Source: an uncultured Lachnospiraceae bacterium (GTDB lineage: Bacteria > Bacillota > Clostridia > Lachnospirales > Lachnospiraceae). Taken from it: 29,270 nt of DNA. The stretch lies in assembly GCA_910585625.1 (NCBI GenBank), contig CAJUFQ010000022.1, positions 1 to 29,270 of the forward strand, in the 5' to 3' direction. Position 1 is the first letter of the stretch; each line of letters starts with the position of its first letter. Shown here one piece after another: positions 6,990 to 13,948 of the stretch. Below the pieces are notes generated by a model. It worked only from the letters and a program-made list of their open reading frames with translations, was not told where the DNA came from and did no database searches. The translations under genes were made by a program, and so were the position numbers.

Positions 6990-7370
6990 TCAGCGTTTTT
7001 GCTCCTTGCGGTACCAGTAAAACGTGCGGAAGCTGAAGTAGGCAAAGCATATCACAATCACAAGCAGCATCCAAGGGAATAACCCGCCGATTGTCCGGCC
7101 CGGCGCGAAAGGCAGTTCGAACAAGAATGCCAGCAAGAATCTGCCGCCGCTCATTTCCCACAGCCCAGGCGTGTAGAACAAATCTTTCCAGCGGGAAGGC
7201 GCAGGGGAAAGGGAAGCGTTAGAGTATATAATCAGCGGTGGCAGATAGGCGGCGAAAAGCATTAGCCACATGCTGGAAATCCGCCGGTAGCGGGCTGCTT
7301 TGGAAGGGGAATCTGAGAAAATCTCATCCAGGCAGTCCGGGCGTTTTTTCAAGATACCGGTTCCCTTCAT
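6990..7370 (-). pseudogene. C-terminal remnant of a DUF2812 membrane protein
   Basis: The 126-codon open frame contains DEIFSDSPSKAARYRRISSMW, a membrane segment, LFYTPGLWE, FLFELPFAPGR, and a second membrane segment with a basic tail. That is the second half of DUF2812 proteins, which normally carry a soluble domain of 100 or more residues first and are encoded after a PadR regulator. Here that domain is missing and the frame opens inside a PadR-like fragment. The only start (7370) has no good ribosome site. Deleting the G after CTT near 7338 would join the upstream frame (GNRYL) to KKRPDCLDEIF. I read it as a decayed or deletion-fused gene. It converges with the deacetylase, 4 bases between stops. 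Confidence 0.6.
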
Positions 7371-7476
7371 GGTTTTCTGCTATCTGCACAAGGTAGCGCA
7401 GGCGTTTGGCTTCCAGGCCTAATACCTCCCTGCCTAGTTCAGTCCCCTGGTAGACTTTTCGTCTTTTCACTTTCAT
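7324..7476 (-). pseudogene. C-terminal fragment of a PadR-family regulator
   Basis: A 50-codon frame contains RRKVYQGTELGREVLGLEAK followed by RLRYLVQIAENHEGN. This matches the last wing and dimerisation helix of PadR regulators (YxxTxxGREVLxxExxRLxxLV). The winged-helix N-terminus is absent: an in-frame stop lies two codons before the ATG, and the next upstream sequence belongs to an inverted-repeat stretch. The fragment ends out of frame within the DUF2812 remnant. PadR-DUF2812 gene pairs are a known arrangement, so the two pieces probably derive from one deleted operon. Confidence 0.55.
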
Positions 7477-7530
7477 GCTTTAGCGTGACAATGTCTTTCC
7501 TAAGAAAATGAAAAATTTTATCTGGCAATC

Positions 7531-7754
7531 TGCGCAATCATGCAGAAGAGAGTGTGGCTTGTTCTGCTGGTAGATATTTTTTAGCGCTCTGACAGCTTTC
7601 AGCAATTCCCAGAAACGATGTTTGGGGAAGGCTTATACTAAGCCATGGAGGGCGAATATAAGCCGGTTGCGTCAATTTTTAATAAGTAGCTCAGAACGCT
7701 TAGAAATTCATATAGCAGGGAACACTCGGAATAATTTTTCTGCATGATTGTGCA
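7531..7754. repeat. Inverted-repeat-bounded non-coding stretch
   Basis: TGCGCAATCATGCAGAA (7531-7547) is repeated in inverse orientation at 7738-7754 with one mismatch. Similarity continues weakly inward for about 50 bases on each arm (GAGTGT, CTGCT, TTAGCG/TAAGCG then TCTGA), so the arms look like a diverged inverted duplication. No gene could be supported between 7477 and 7761. It may be a MITE or an inverted duplication of a gene end. Confidence 0.45.
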
Positions 7755-7761
7755 AATTTTT

Positions 7762-8436
7762 TTAATTTGCCTGGTACGCAGAAGAGAAGGGGAATCCTGC
7801 CGTTTTTTCGGCTTCCTCTTTGGTTCTGATGCTTTCAATATCCATGAGGAGAGCCAGCAAGTTCACGCATCCGAATGTTGGGAGGACGGGGAATCTTTCC
7901 TCCTTATCAATATCGCGCAAAAACTCATTTTCATGACTCTGCCGGATGGCGAAATAGCTTTGCTCGTCCCCACCAGCTTCCTGATAGGAAAATGTCTGTC
8001 CAATAAAATAGCATTGTGATTTCCCGCTGCATGAAAGTATTTTTTTTAATGCACAATAGCATCCTTCATACCCCAGAGTGGTCTGCCGCTGATGATCGAT
8101 AATGCCATAGTAAATGTCCGCATTGTTTGCAATGCTTCCGTTATTGCTGTACGAAGCGGCGTGCAGCAGGGTATCGGCAAGTTTCATGGCTGTTTCATGT
8201 TCTGACGGGACTGCAGTGGAAATAAATCCGTAATATTCCAGATAGCGAGTGTTCAGATATCGCTGTATGGCGTCTGCCATGTCCTGATATAAGTGGATTT
8301 GTAAAGATTTCAGCATTCTTTTTACCTCTCCCGGCGGAAGGCATCCCGTAAAACAAATAGAATGCAGCTTATCTTCATTTTCAAAATCGAATTGGTATGT
8401 TAGAAAGTTGCTGGGTGTATATTTTTTGACTGACAT
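7762..8436 (-). CDS. Hypothetical protein, divergent from an Xre regulator
   Basis: This 224-residue soluble protein was not recognised. It has no signal peptide or membrane segment. It contains FDFENEDKLHSICFTGCLPPGEV near the N-terminus, an aromatic-rich stretch (RYLNTRYLEYYGFIS), a helix, ADIYYGIIDHQRQTTLGYEGC, and a C-terminal segment ending GCVNLLALLMDIESIRTKEEAEK. Six cysteines are scattered without a metal-binding pattern. AAGGAGG lies 9 bases before the ATG. It is transcribed away from the Xre gene from a shared 122-bp intergenic region with repeated operator-like motifs, so it is probably that regulator's target. A stress or defence role is possible but unsupported. Confidence 0.7.
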   Translation of the reverse strand: MSVKKYTPSNFLTYQFDFENEDKLHSICFTGCLPPGEVKRMLKSLQIHLYQDMADAIQRYLNTRYLEYYGFISTAVPSEHETAMKLADTLLHAASYSNNGSIANNADIYYGIIDHQRQTTLGYEGCYCALKKILSCSGKSQCYFIGQTFSYQEAGGDEQSYFAIRQSHENEFLRDIDKEERFPVLPTFGCVNLLALLMDIESIRTKEEAEKTAGFPFSSAYQAN

Positions 8437-8558
8437 ATGAATCGGCCTCCTTGATTTTAATACAGAATAGCATAATGTTAAAAAAAGTCAACATAATAAG
8501 ATTACAAATAAAACTTATTGTTGATACAATTTAACAACAAATAAGGAAGGTGAAGAAT
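8437..8558. promoter_or_regulatory. Divergent promoter region with operator-like inverted repeats
   Basis: The minus-strand promoter is TTGACT, 16 bp, TATTCT. On the plus strand a weaker ATTACA, 18 bp, TACAAT pair is present. A near-perfect inverted repeat (CTTATTGTTG...CAACAAATAAG, 8514-8545) covers the plus -10, and ATGTT...AACAT (8475-8494) covers the minus -35. Shared TTATT-N0-2-GTTG half-sites suggest binding by the adjacent Xre protein. Confidence 0.55.
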
Positions 8559-8903
8559 ATGATGAATGTGGAATTATACCTCAAAGAAATGGGGCAGAGA
8601 ATGATGGAGAGGAGAAAGAAGCTTGGCTTGACCCAGGAAGCGCTTGCAGAAAAAAGCGAGCTGACCACACAATTTGTTTCTTATGCCGAATCAGGAAAAA
8701 GGGGGATGCGACCTGAAAATTTGATGAAAATAGCTGCCGCGTTAGGCGTCAGTACGGATTATCTCCTGACGGGAGACATCATTGACAAAGACTATCTGCT
8801 GCTGACAGAAAAACTGAGCAGGCTTACCCCTCAGCAGATAAGGATTGTGGAGAGCGTCATTGATGAGTGCATTTCTCTTTATAACGGGGAAGGGCCTTCT
8901 TGA
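8559..8903 (+). CDS. Xre/Cro-family helix-turn-helix regulator
   Basis: This is a 114-residue protein with a lambda-repressor-like HTH at about residues 13-72: MGQRMMERRKKLGLTQEALA, then SELTTQFVSYAESGKR, then NLMKIAAALGVSTDYLLTGD. The remaining 40 residues are a helical tail (LSRLTPQQIRIVESVIDECI), probably for dimerisation. AAGGAAGG is 8 bases before the ATG at 8559; a GTG at 8550 is part of that ribosome site and is rejected as start. The gene is divergent from the unknown gene at 7762-8436, with palindromic motifs between them, so it likely represses itself and that gene. Confidence 0.9.
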   Translation: MMNVELYLKEMGQRMMERRKKLGLTQEALAEKSELTTQFVSYAESGKRGMRPENLMKIAAALGVSTDYLLTGDIIDKDYLLLTEKLSRLTPQQIRIVESVIDECISLYNGEGPS

Positions 8904-8952
8904 TATGCAGAGAAGGGCGGTATGAAATACAGAAAAGGATAAAGATGCGGGT

Positions 8953-9366
8953 ATGTACGGCATAGATTTTTTTCCTGAGAGAAGCCGGCAGATCGAGATG
9001 AGAATGGAAGGTATGAATGAAAAAGAATATACGGATGTAACGAAAGAAGATGCGGGCAATATGACAGATGCGCCGTTGGCTGCGGTAGCTCCCATAAATG
9101 AATCCAAATGCGGAGCCCGCGCCATATGTTCCGATGCCTGCCCTGCGGGGACGCTTTCTGGAAAGCTGCGGGATACCATGGTCCGGAGGGATGAAATCCT
9201 CGACATATCTAAGTGCAGAAAAATGGCGGTTGAAAGGTCTGTCAGAGGATTTGGCGTTCCGATTGAGCTTTGCGGGAAATGCATTGCAGTGTGCCGTTAT
9301 ACGCAGCGATACATAATGAGAGAAAAAAATCAGGAAATGGGGAAATTCAATAAAATTAGGGATTGA
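8953..9366 (+). pseudogene. Decayed 4Fe-4S (QueG-like) C-terminal fragment
   Basis: The 137-codon frame contains CGARAICSDACPAGTLSGKL, RDEILDISKCRKM, then GVPIELCGKCIAVCRYTQRYI. This resembles the double 4Fe-4S region of epoxyqueuosine reductase-like proteins (CxxCxxCxxxCP ... CGxCIAVCPYTQ). The first cluster has lost its spacing (C-x5-C-x3-C), the proline after the last cysteine has become arginine, and the catalytic domain that normally comes first is missing. The first 45 residues match nothing I recognise, and no start has a convincing ribosome site. It is probably a decaying fragment; a short functional ferredoxin-like protein is less likely. Confidence 0.5.
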
Positions 9367-9391
9367 CAAACCGCCTGATTTTTTGTATGAT
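9363..9391 (+). promoter_or_regulatory. Near-consensus promoter for the aldolase gene
   Basis: A perfect TTGACA (9363-9368) is followed after 17 bp by TATGAT (9386-9391). The -35 overlaps the stop of the preceding fragment. The predicted start near 9398 leaves a leader of about 105 bases. Confidence 0.8.
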
Positions 9392-9398
9392 ACAAATG

Positions 9399-9478
9399 CT
9401 TTAACGATTTAAAGTGCGAATATAAATGGGCGGGGTATCTCAGTTTAGCTGAAAAGGTTCTGCATCCGCCTGGGATAC
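9399..9478 (+). promoter_or_regulatory. Structured 5' leader of the aldolase gene
   Basis: A perfect hairpin (CTTTAA/TTAAAG, 9399-9414) is followed by two stems in interleaved order. GGCGG (9429-9433) can pair with CCGCC (9466-9470), and GTATCTCAG (9435-9443) with CTGGGATAC (9470-9478, one G-U). The order A-B-A'-B' means a pseudoknot or two exclusive folds. The structure ends about 10 bases before GGAGG, so it could control translation. It matches no riboswitch class I can name. Confidence 0.45.
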
Positions 9479-9501
9479 AGCAAGGAATGGAGGAAGCAAA
9501 C

Positions 9502-10488
9502 ATGTCAGCTGAAAATTACAATAATAGGACGTTGATGGACTATAGCCCTGACATCAAGGTATTAGATTGCACCATGAGGGATGGCGGGCTTGTAAATAAC
9601 TTTTCATTCACAGAAGATTTTGTCCGGGATTTGTATCAGGCAAACATAAAAGCAGGCGTTGATTATATGGAGTTTGGGTATAAGGCGTCCAAGGATTTAT
9701 TTGACTCTAAGGAGTTCGGGAAATGGAAGTTCTGTGAGGAGAAAGATATCCGCGCTGCTGTAGGGGACAACAAATCATCCCTGAAAATATCTGTTATGGC
9801 GGATGTTGGGCGTTGCGATTATAAGAAAGACATCCTGCCCAGGAAGGACAGCGTGATAGACCTTGTGCGTGTGGCAACTTACATACATCAGATTCCGGCA
9901 GCGGTTAAGATGATTGAGGACATCAAGAAGAAGGGATACGAAGTGACGGTAAATATTATGGCTGTGTCCAAGGTAAACAGCGATGACCTGGATGCCGCGC
10001 TGCAGATACTTGCGCAGAGTTCCGTGGACGCTATTTACCTGGTAGACAGCTTCGGTTCTTTTTACCCGGAGCAGATTGCCAAACTTTCACGGAAGTATGT
10101 AGAGATTGCGGATGCCTGCGGGAAGATTGTGGGAATCCATGCGCATAATAACCAGCAGCTGGCATTTGCCAATACCATCGAAGCCTGCCGTATGGGCGTA
10201 TGCCTCTTGGACGCTACGGTAAACGGCATGGGGCGCGGGGCCGGCAACTGTTTCCTGGAAGCATTGCTGAGTTTTCTTAAAAACCCGAAATATGATGAGA
10301 TACCTGTCATCCGTTTTGTTGAAAAGCATATGCTGAAAATAAAAGAAGAGGGCGCGGTCTGGGGTTATGATATTCCTTATTTGCTGACGGGTATCTTAAA
10401 CAGCCATCCTTCTACGGCGATTAAATTCATCAAGGAGAAACGCACGGATTACACAAGGCTGATGCAGGAACTGATGGATCTTGAGTAG
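9502..10488 (+). CDS. DRE-TIM (HMGL-like) aldolase catalytic-domain protein
   Basis: This 328-residue protein is a DRE-TIM metallolyase relative. It opens with VLDCTMRDGGLVNNF (the R-D of the DRE motif, about 26-27), has LVDSFGSFYPEQ (about 180-190), the metal-binding GIHAHNNQQLAFAN with H213 and H215, and NGMGRGAGNCFLEALL. These correspond to the metal and acyl-binding parts of HMG-CoA lyase, isopropylmalate synthase and 4-hydroxy-2-oxovalerate aldolase. It lacks the C-terminal domain of the synthases, so an aldolase-type reaction on an unknown substrate is likelier. GGAGG is 8 bases before the ATG at 9502; an ATG at 9487 lies directly against its only AAGGA. It is a single-gene unit with its own promoter and terminator. 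Confidence 0.85.
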   Translation: MSAENYNNRTLMDYSPDIKVLDCTMRDGGLVNNFSFTEDFVRDLYQANIKAGVDYMEFGYKASKDLFDSKEFGKWKFCEEKDIRAAVGDNKSSLKISVMADVGRCDYKKDILPRKDSVIDLVRVATYIHQIPAAVKMIEDIKKKGYEVTVNIMAVSKVNSDDLDAALQILAQSSVDAIYLVDSFGSFYPEQIAKLSRKYVEIADACGKIVGIHAHNNQQLAFANTIEACRMGVCLLDATVNGMGRGAGNCFLEALLSFLKNPKYDEIPVIRFVEKHMLKIKEEGAVWGYDIPYLLTGILNSHPSTAIKFIKEKRTDYTRLMQELMDLE

Positions 10489-10527
10489 GGAATGCATGTA
10501 TAATTTTGCTTAATGGTTTTATCGAGC

Positions 10528-10556
10528 AGGAGGGTTGCCAGTCAGCCTTCCTTTAA
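10528..10556 (+). terminator. Terminator after the aldolase gene
   Basis: AGGAGGGTT pairs with AGCCTTCCT (two G-U pairs) around a 7-base loop, followed by TTAATTT. It is 40 bases after the stop codon. Confidence 0.6.
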
Positions 10557-10580
10557 TTTGCGGAAATATCTAAAAAAGTT

Positions 10581-10610
10581 CTGGCATTTTGCCGACGAAT
10601 ATGCTATACT
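10581..10610 (+). promoter_or_regulatory. Probable promoter for tig
   Basis: CTGGCA (10581-10586) and TATACT (10605-10610) are 18 bp apart. The roughly 90-base leader contains a small ACAGA/TCTGT hairpin. Confidence 0.45.
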
Positions 10611-10703
10611 TCTAAAATAATTGTGTTTTTGATTATACATTGCAGACAGAGATATCTGTAAAATGTCATAGGGTGATATATATTTAAGGAGGAAACAGCT
10701 ACG

Positions 10704-12005
10704 ATGAGCGTACAGGTGGAAAATTTAGAGAAAAACATGGCAAAGCTTACCATTGAGGTATCTGCAGAAGAATTGGAAAAAGCGATTCAGGCGGCTTATA
10801 TGAAAGAAAAGAGCAGAATCAGCGTTCCGGGATTCCGCAAGGGCAAAGTGCCGAGGGTTATGATTGAGAAGATGTACGGCCCGGAGATTTTCTTTGAGGA
10901 TGCGGCGAATATGCTGATTACTCAGGAGTATCCCAAGGCAGTGGAGGAATCAGGCCTTGATGTAGCCTCTAGACCTGAGATTGACGTCACGCAGATAGAG
11001 AAAGGCCAGCCTTTCATCTTTACGGCGGAAGTTGCTGTGAGGCCGGAAGTCACCTTAGGAGAATATAAAGGCGTCGCTGTTACCAGAATTGATGCTTCCG
11101 TGACTGAAGAGGAACTGAATCAGGAAATCGAAAGAGAGCGTAAGAGCAATGCCAGGACTATCACGGTAGAAGACCGTGCCGTTGAGGATGGGGATACCGC
11201 GGTCATTGATTTTGAAGGATTTATGGACGGTGTTGCGTTCGAAGGCGGAAAGGGTGAGAACCATTCGTTAGTGATTGGATCCCATTCCTTTATCGAAGGA
11301 TTTGAGGAACAGCTGATTGGTAAAAATGCAGGGGATGAGCTGGATGTGAACGTGACGTTTCCGGAAGAATACCATGCGCAGGAGCTTGCCGGCAAGCCTG
11401 CAGTGTTCAAAGTAAAGATAAATGAGATTAAGACGGAAGAACTTCCGGATTTAGACGATGAGTTTGCGCAGGACGTGTCAGAATTCGATACGCTTGCTGA
11501 GTATAAAGAGAGTGTAGAGAAGAAACTCATGGAGCGCAAGGAAGCGGAAGGAAAACGCGCGCAGGAGAATGAGGCGATTGATAAGATTGTGGAAGCTTCC
11601 CAGATGGAGATTCCTGATGTGATGATAGAGAGTCAGGTACAGTCTATGTTAGAAGACTTTGCCAACCGGATTTCCCAGCAGGGGCTGTCTATGGAACAAT
11701 ATATGCAGTTCAGCGGCGCTACCACAGAGCAGATGCAGGAGCAGATGAGGCCGGAGGCATTGAAGCGTATCCAGTCTACCCTGGTGCTTGAGGAGATTGC
11801 TAAGAAAGAGGATATCCAGGTGTCTGAGGAAGACATAGACAATGAGCTTGACAGAATGGCAGGCATGTACGGAATGCAGGCAGACCAGCTCAAAGAATAT
11901 ATGGGAGATTCTGAGAAGGAATCCATGAAGATGGAGATTTCCATTCAGAAGGCAGTTGAGCTGATTATGGAATGTGCAACAGAGATAGATGCAGATCCAG
12001 AATAA
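10704..12005 (+). CDS. tig: Trigger factor, ribosome-bound chaperone and prolyl isomerase
   Basis: This is a full-length 433-residue trigger factor. The N-terminal domain carries the ribosome-docking loop GFRKGKVPR (43-51) that contacts protein L23. An FKBP-type prolyl isomerase domain follows (about 155-240, with VEDGDTAVIDFEGFMDG and FEEQLIGKNAGDE). The rest is the helical cradle that holds nascent chains, with a long acidic and glutamine-rich tail. AAGGAGG is 9 bases before the ATG. It is first in the tig-clpP-clpX-lon order common in Clostridia, linking nascent-chain folding to ATP-dependent proteolysis. The next gene starts 12 bases after its stop. Confidence 0.97.
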   Translation: MSVQVENLEKNMAKLTIEVSAEELEKAIQAAYMKEKSRISVPGFRKGKVPRVMIEKMYGPEIFFEDAANMLITQEYPKAVEESGLDVASRPEIDVTQIEKGQPFIFTAEVAVRPEVTLGEYKGVAVTRIDASVTEEELNQEIERERKSNARTITVEDRAVEDGDTAVIDFEGFMDGVAFEGGKGENHSLVIGSHSFIEGFEEQLIGKNAGDELDVNVTFPEEYHAQELAGKPAVFKVKINEIKTEELPDLDDEFAQDVSEFDTLAEYKESVEKKLMERKEAEGKRAQENEAIDKIVEASQMEIPDVMIESQVQSMLEDFANRISQQGLSMEQYMQFSGATTEQMQEQMRPEALKRIQSTLVLEEIAKKEDIQVSEEDIDNELDRMAGMYGMQADQLKEYMGDSEKESMKMEISIQKAVELIMECATEIDADPE

Positions 12006-12017
12006 GGAGGGAATTGC

Positions 12018-12602
12018 ATGAGTTTAGTACCTTATGTCGTTGAGCAAACTAGCAGAGGAGAACGGTCTTACGATATTTATTCGAGGCTGTTGAAAGACAG
12101 GATTATATTTCTGGGCGAGGAAGTGAATGAGACGACTGCCGGCCTTGTGGTAGCGCAGCTTCTGTTCCTGGAATCAGAAGACCCCGCGAAGGACATTCAT
12201 TTATATATCAATTCCCCGGGCGGCGTGGTGACGGCCGGGCTGGCGATTTATGACACGATGAATTACATCAAGTGCGATGTGGAGACAATCTGTATCGGAC
12301 TTGCGGCAAGCATGGGTGCGTTTTTGCTGGCAGGCGGAGCCAAAGGCAAGCGTTTTGCGCTTCCTAACGCTGAAATCATGATTCACCAACCCTCCGGCGG
12401 AGCCAAAGGGCAGGCGACAGATATTCAGATTGTTGCAGATAATATTCTGAGGACTAAGAAACAGCTGAATACCATTCTGTCAGAAAACACGGGCAAGCCG
12501 TATGAGGTAATTGCAGCGGACACAGAACGTGACAACTACATGTCTGCAGCCGAGGCAAAAGAATATGGCATCATTGACGGCGTGATTACAAACAGAAAGT
12601 AA
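12018..12602 (+). CDS. clpP: ATP-dependent Clp protease proteolytic subunit
   Basis: This 194-residue serine protease has an intact catalytic triad: S98 in GLAASMGAFLL, H123 in MIHQPSGGAKG and D172 in AADTERDNYMSA. The N-terminal MSLVPYVVEQTSRGERSYDIYSRLL is the axial-gate segment typical of ClpP1-type subunits. Two stacked heptamers form the degradation chamber, fed by ClpX (encoded next) or ClpA/C-type unfoldases. Length and motifs are normal. AAGGAGG is 7 bases before the ATG, and spacing to tig is 12 bases. A hairpin with a short T-run follows. Confidence 0.98.
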   Translation: MSLVPYVVEQTSRGERSYDIYSRLLKDRIIFLGEEVNETTAGLVVAQLLFLESEDPAKDIHLYINSPGGVVTAGLAIYDTMNYIKCDVETICIGLAASMGAFLLAGGAKGKRFALPNAEIMIHQPSGGAKGQATDIQIVADNILRTKKQLNTILSENTGKPYEVIAADTERDNYMSAAEAKEYGIIDGVITNRK

Positions 12603-12607
12603 ATGTC

Positions 12608-12639
12608 AGGGACAGCGAGCATAAGCCACTGTCCCTTTT
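12608..12639 (+). terminator. Weak terminator or processing hairpin between clpP and clpX
   Basis: A perfect 8-bp stem (AGGGACAG / CTGTCCCT) with a 13-base loop is followed by TTTTG. The short T-run suggests partial termination, which could lower clpX and lon relative to clpP. Confidence 0.45.
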
Positions 12640-12674
12640 GAAAAATTCGATAAAGCAAAGGTGGGAATGAAATT

Positions 12675-13937
12675 ATGGCTGGAAGGTTTGAAGAGAGGAT
12701 CCGCTGCTCTTTCTGCGGAAAGACGGACGGCCAGGTGCGCAAGATGATTGCGGGGCCGAATGGTGCATATATCTGCGATGAATGCGTCGATATCTGCGCG
12801 GAGATTATCGAGGAAGAGTTATTGGAAGAGGAAGAAGCCTTAGCGGAACCGGAAGAAGAGGAAATCAATTTACTGAAACCGGAAGAAATGAAGAAATTTC
12901 TGGATGAGTATGTGATTGGACAGGAGGAGGCCAAGAAAGTTCTGTCCGTTGCGGTCTACAACCACTACAAGAGGATACTTGCGCCGAGGAATATGGGCGT
13001 TGAGTTGCAGAAGAGCAACATACTGATGCTCGGCCCGACCGGATGCGGGAAGACGCTGCTGGCGCAGACGCTGGCACGTATCATAAATGTGCCGTTCGCG
13101 ATTGCAGACGCCACAGCGCTGACAGAAGCCGGGTATGTAGGCGAGGATGTGGAAAATATCCTGCTGAAAATCATCCAGGCTGCAGACGGCGATATTGAGC
13201 GTGCCCAGATGGGTATCATCTATGTGGATGAGATAGATAAGATTACAAGGAAGTCGGAGAATCCTTCGATTACCAGGGATGTATCCGGCGAGGGTGTGCA
13301 GCAGGCACTCCTGAAGATTTTGGAAGGCACTGTGGCGAGCGTTCCGCCCCAAGGTGGGAGGAAGCATCCGCAGCAGGAGCTGATACAGATTGACACTACG
13401 AATATATTGTTTATCTGCGGCGGTGCCTTTGAGGGCCTGACGAAGATTGTCGAGACAAGGATGGATCAAAAATCCATGGGATTCAATGCGGAAATTGCAG
13501 ATAAGCGGGAGCAGGACGCAGGCTTGATTTTAAAACATGTGCTTCCCCAGGATCTTGTGAAGTTTGGTATGATACCCGAGTTTGTCGGGCGTGTGCCGGT
13601 GACGGTTTCCCTGGACTCCCTGGATGAGGATGCCTTGGTACGCATTTTGAAGGAGCCGAAGAATTCTCTGATCCGTCAGTACCAGGCGTTGTTTGAACTA
13701 GATGGCGTGGAACTGATGTTTGATGAAGACGCCGTGAAAGCCATCGCAGAAAAGACCTTAAAGCGCAAGACCGGCGCCCGTGGGCTTCGTGCCATTGTAG
13801 AGAAGGTTTTAATGGATCTGATGTACCGCGTGCCTTCAGATGAGACAATCGCAGGCTGCAGGATTACCAAGGCCGTGGTTGAGGAGGATGAAGCCGTGGA
13901 GATCATATACCATGGCAGCGAGAGTAAATCTGCCTGA
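12675..13937 (+). CDS. clpX: ClpX, ATP-dependent unfoldase subunit of ClpXP
   Basis: This is a 420-residue AAA+ unfoldase. The N-terminal zinc domain has four cysteines (C11, C14, C34, C37). A strongly acidic linker (about 43-65, EEE-rich) precedes the AAA+ module: Walker A GPTGCGKT (120-127), pore loop GYVG (153-156), Walker B IIYVDEID (181-188), an RKH-type loop (GGRKHPQQE) and the ClpP-docking loop with MGF in place of IGF (KSMGFNAE). The sensor-2 arginine lies in KTGARGLRAIVE. It unfolds tagged substrates and passes them to ClpP, encoded just upstream. The ribosome site (AAAGGTGGGA) is moderate. Confidence 0.98.
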   Translation: MAGRFEERIRCSFCGKTDGQVRKMIAGPNGAYICDECVDICAEIIEEELLEEEEALAEPEEEEINLLKPEEMKKFLDEYVIGQEEAKKVLSVAVYNHYKRILAPRNMGVELQKSNILMLGPTGCGKTLLAQTLARIINVPFAIADATALTEAGYVGEDVENILLKIIQAADGDIERAQMGIIYVDEIDKITRKSENPSITRDVSGEGVQQALLKILEGTVASVPPQGGRKHPQQELIQIDTTNILFICGGAFEGLTKIVETRMDQKSMGFNAEIADKREQDAGLILKHVLPQDLVKFGMIPEFVGRVPVTVSLDSLDEDALVRILKEPKNSLIRQYQALFELDGVELMFDEDAVKAIAEKTLKRKTGARGLRAIVEKVLMDLMYRVPSDETIAGCRITKAVVEEDEAVEIIYHGSESKSA

Positions 13938-13948
13938 GGAGATAATTT

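Noticed and set aside
7477..7637. Minus-strand 45-50-codon open stretch ending just before the PadR fragment
   Set aside because: It lacks a start and ribosome site, its length is expected by chance, and part of it is inverted-repeat sequence.
9428..9478. tRNA-like sequence in the aldolase leader
   Set aside because: GGTATCTCAGTTTAGCTGA resembles a tRNA D-arm, but no D-stem partner, anticodon arm, T-arm or CCA end can be placed.
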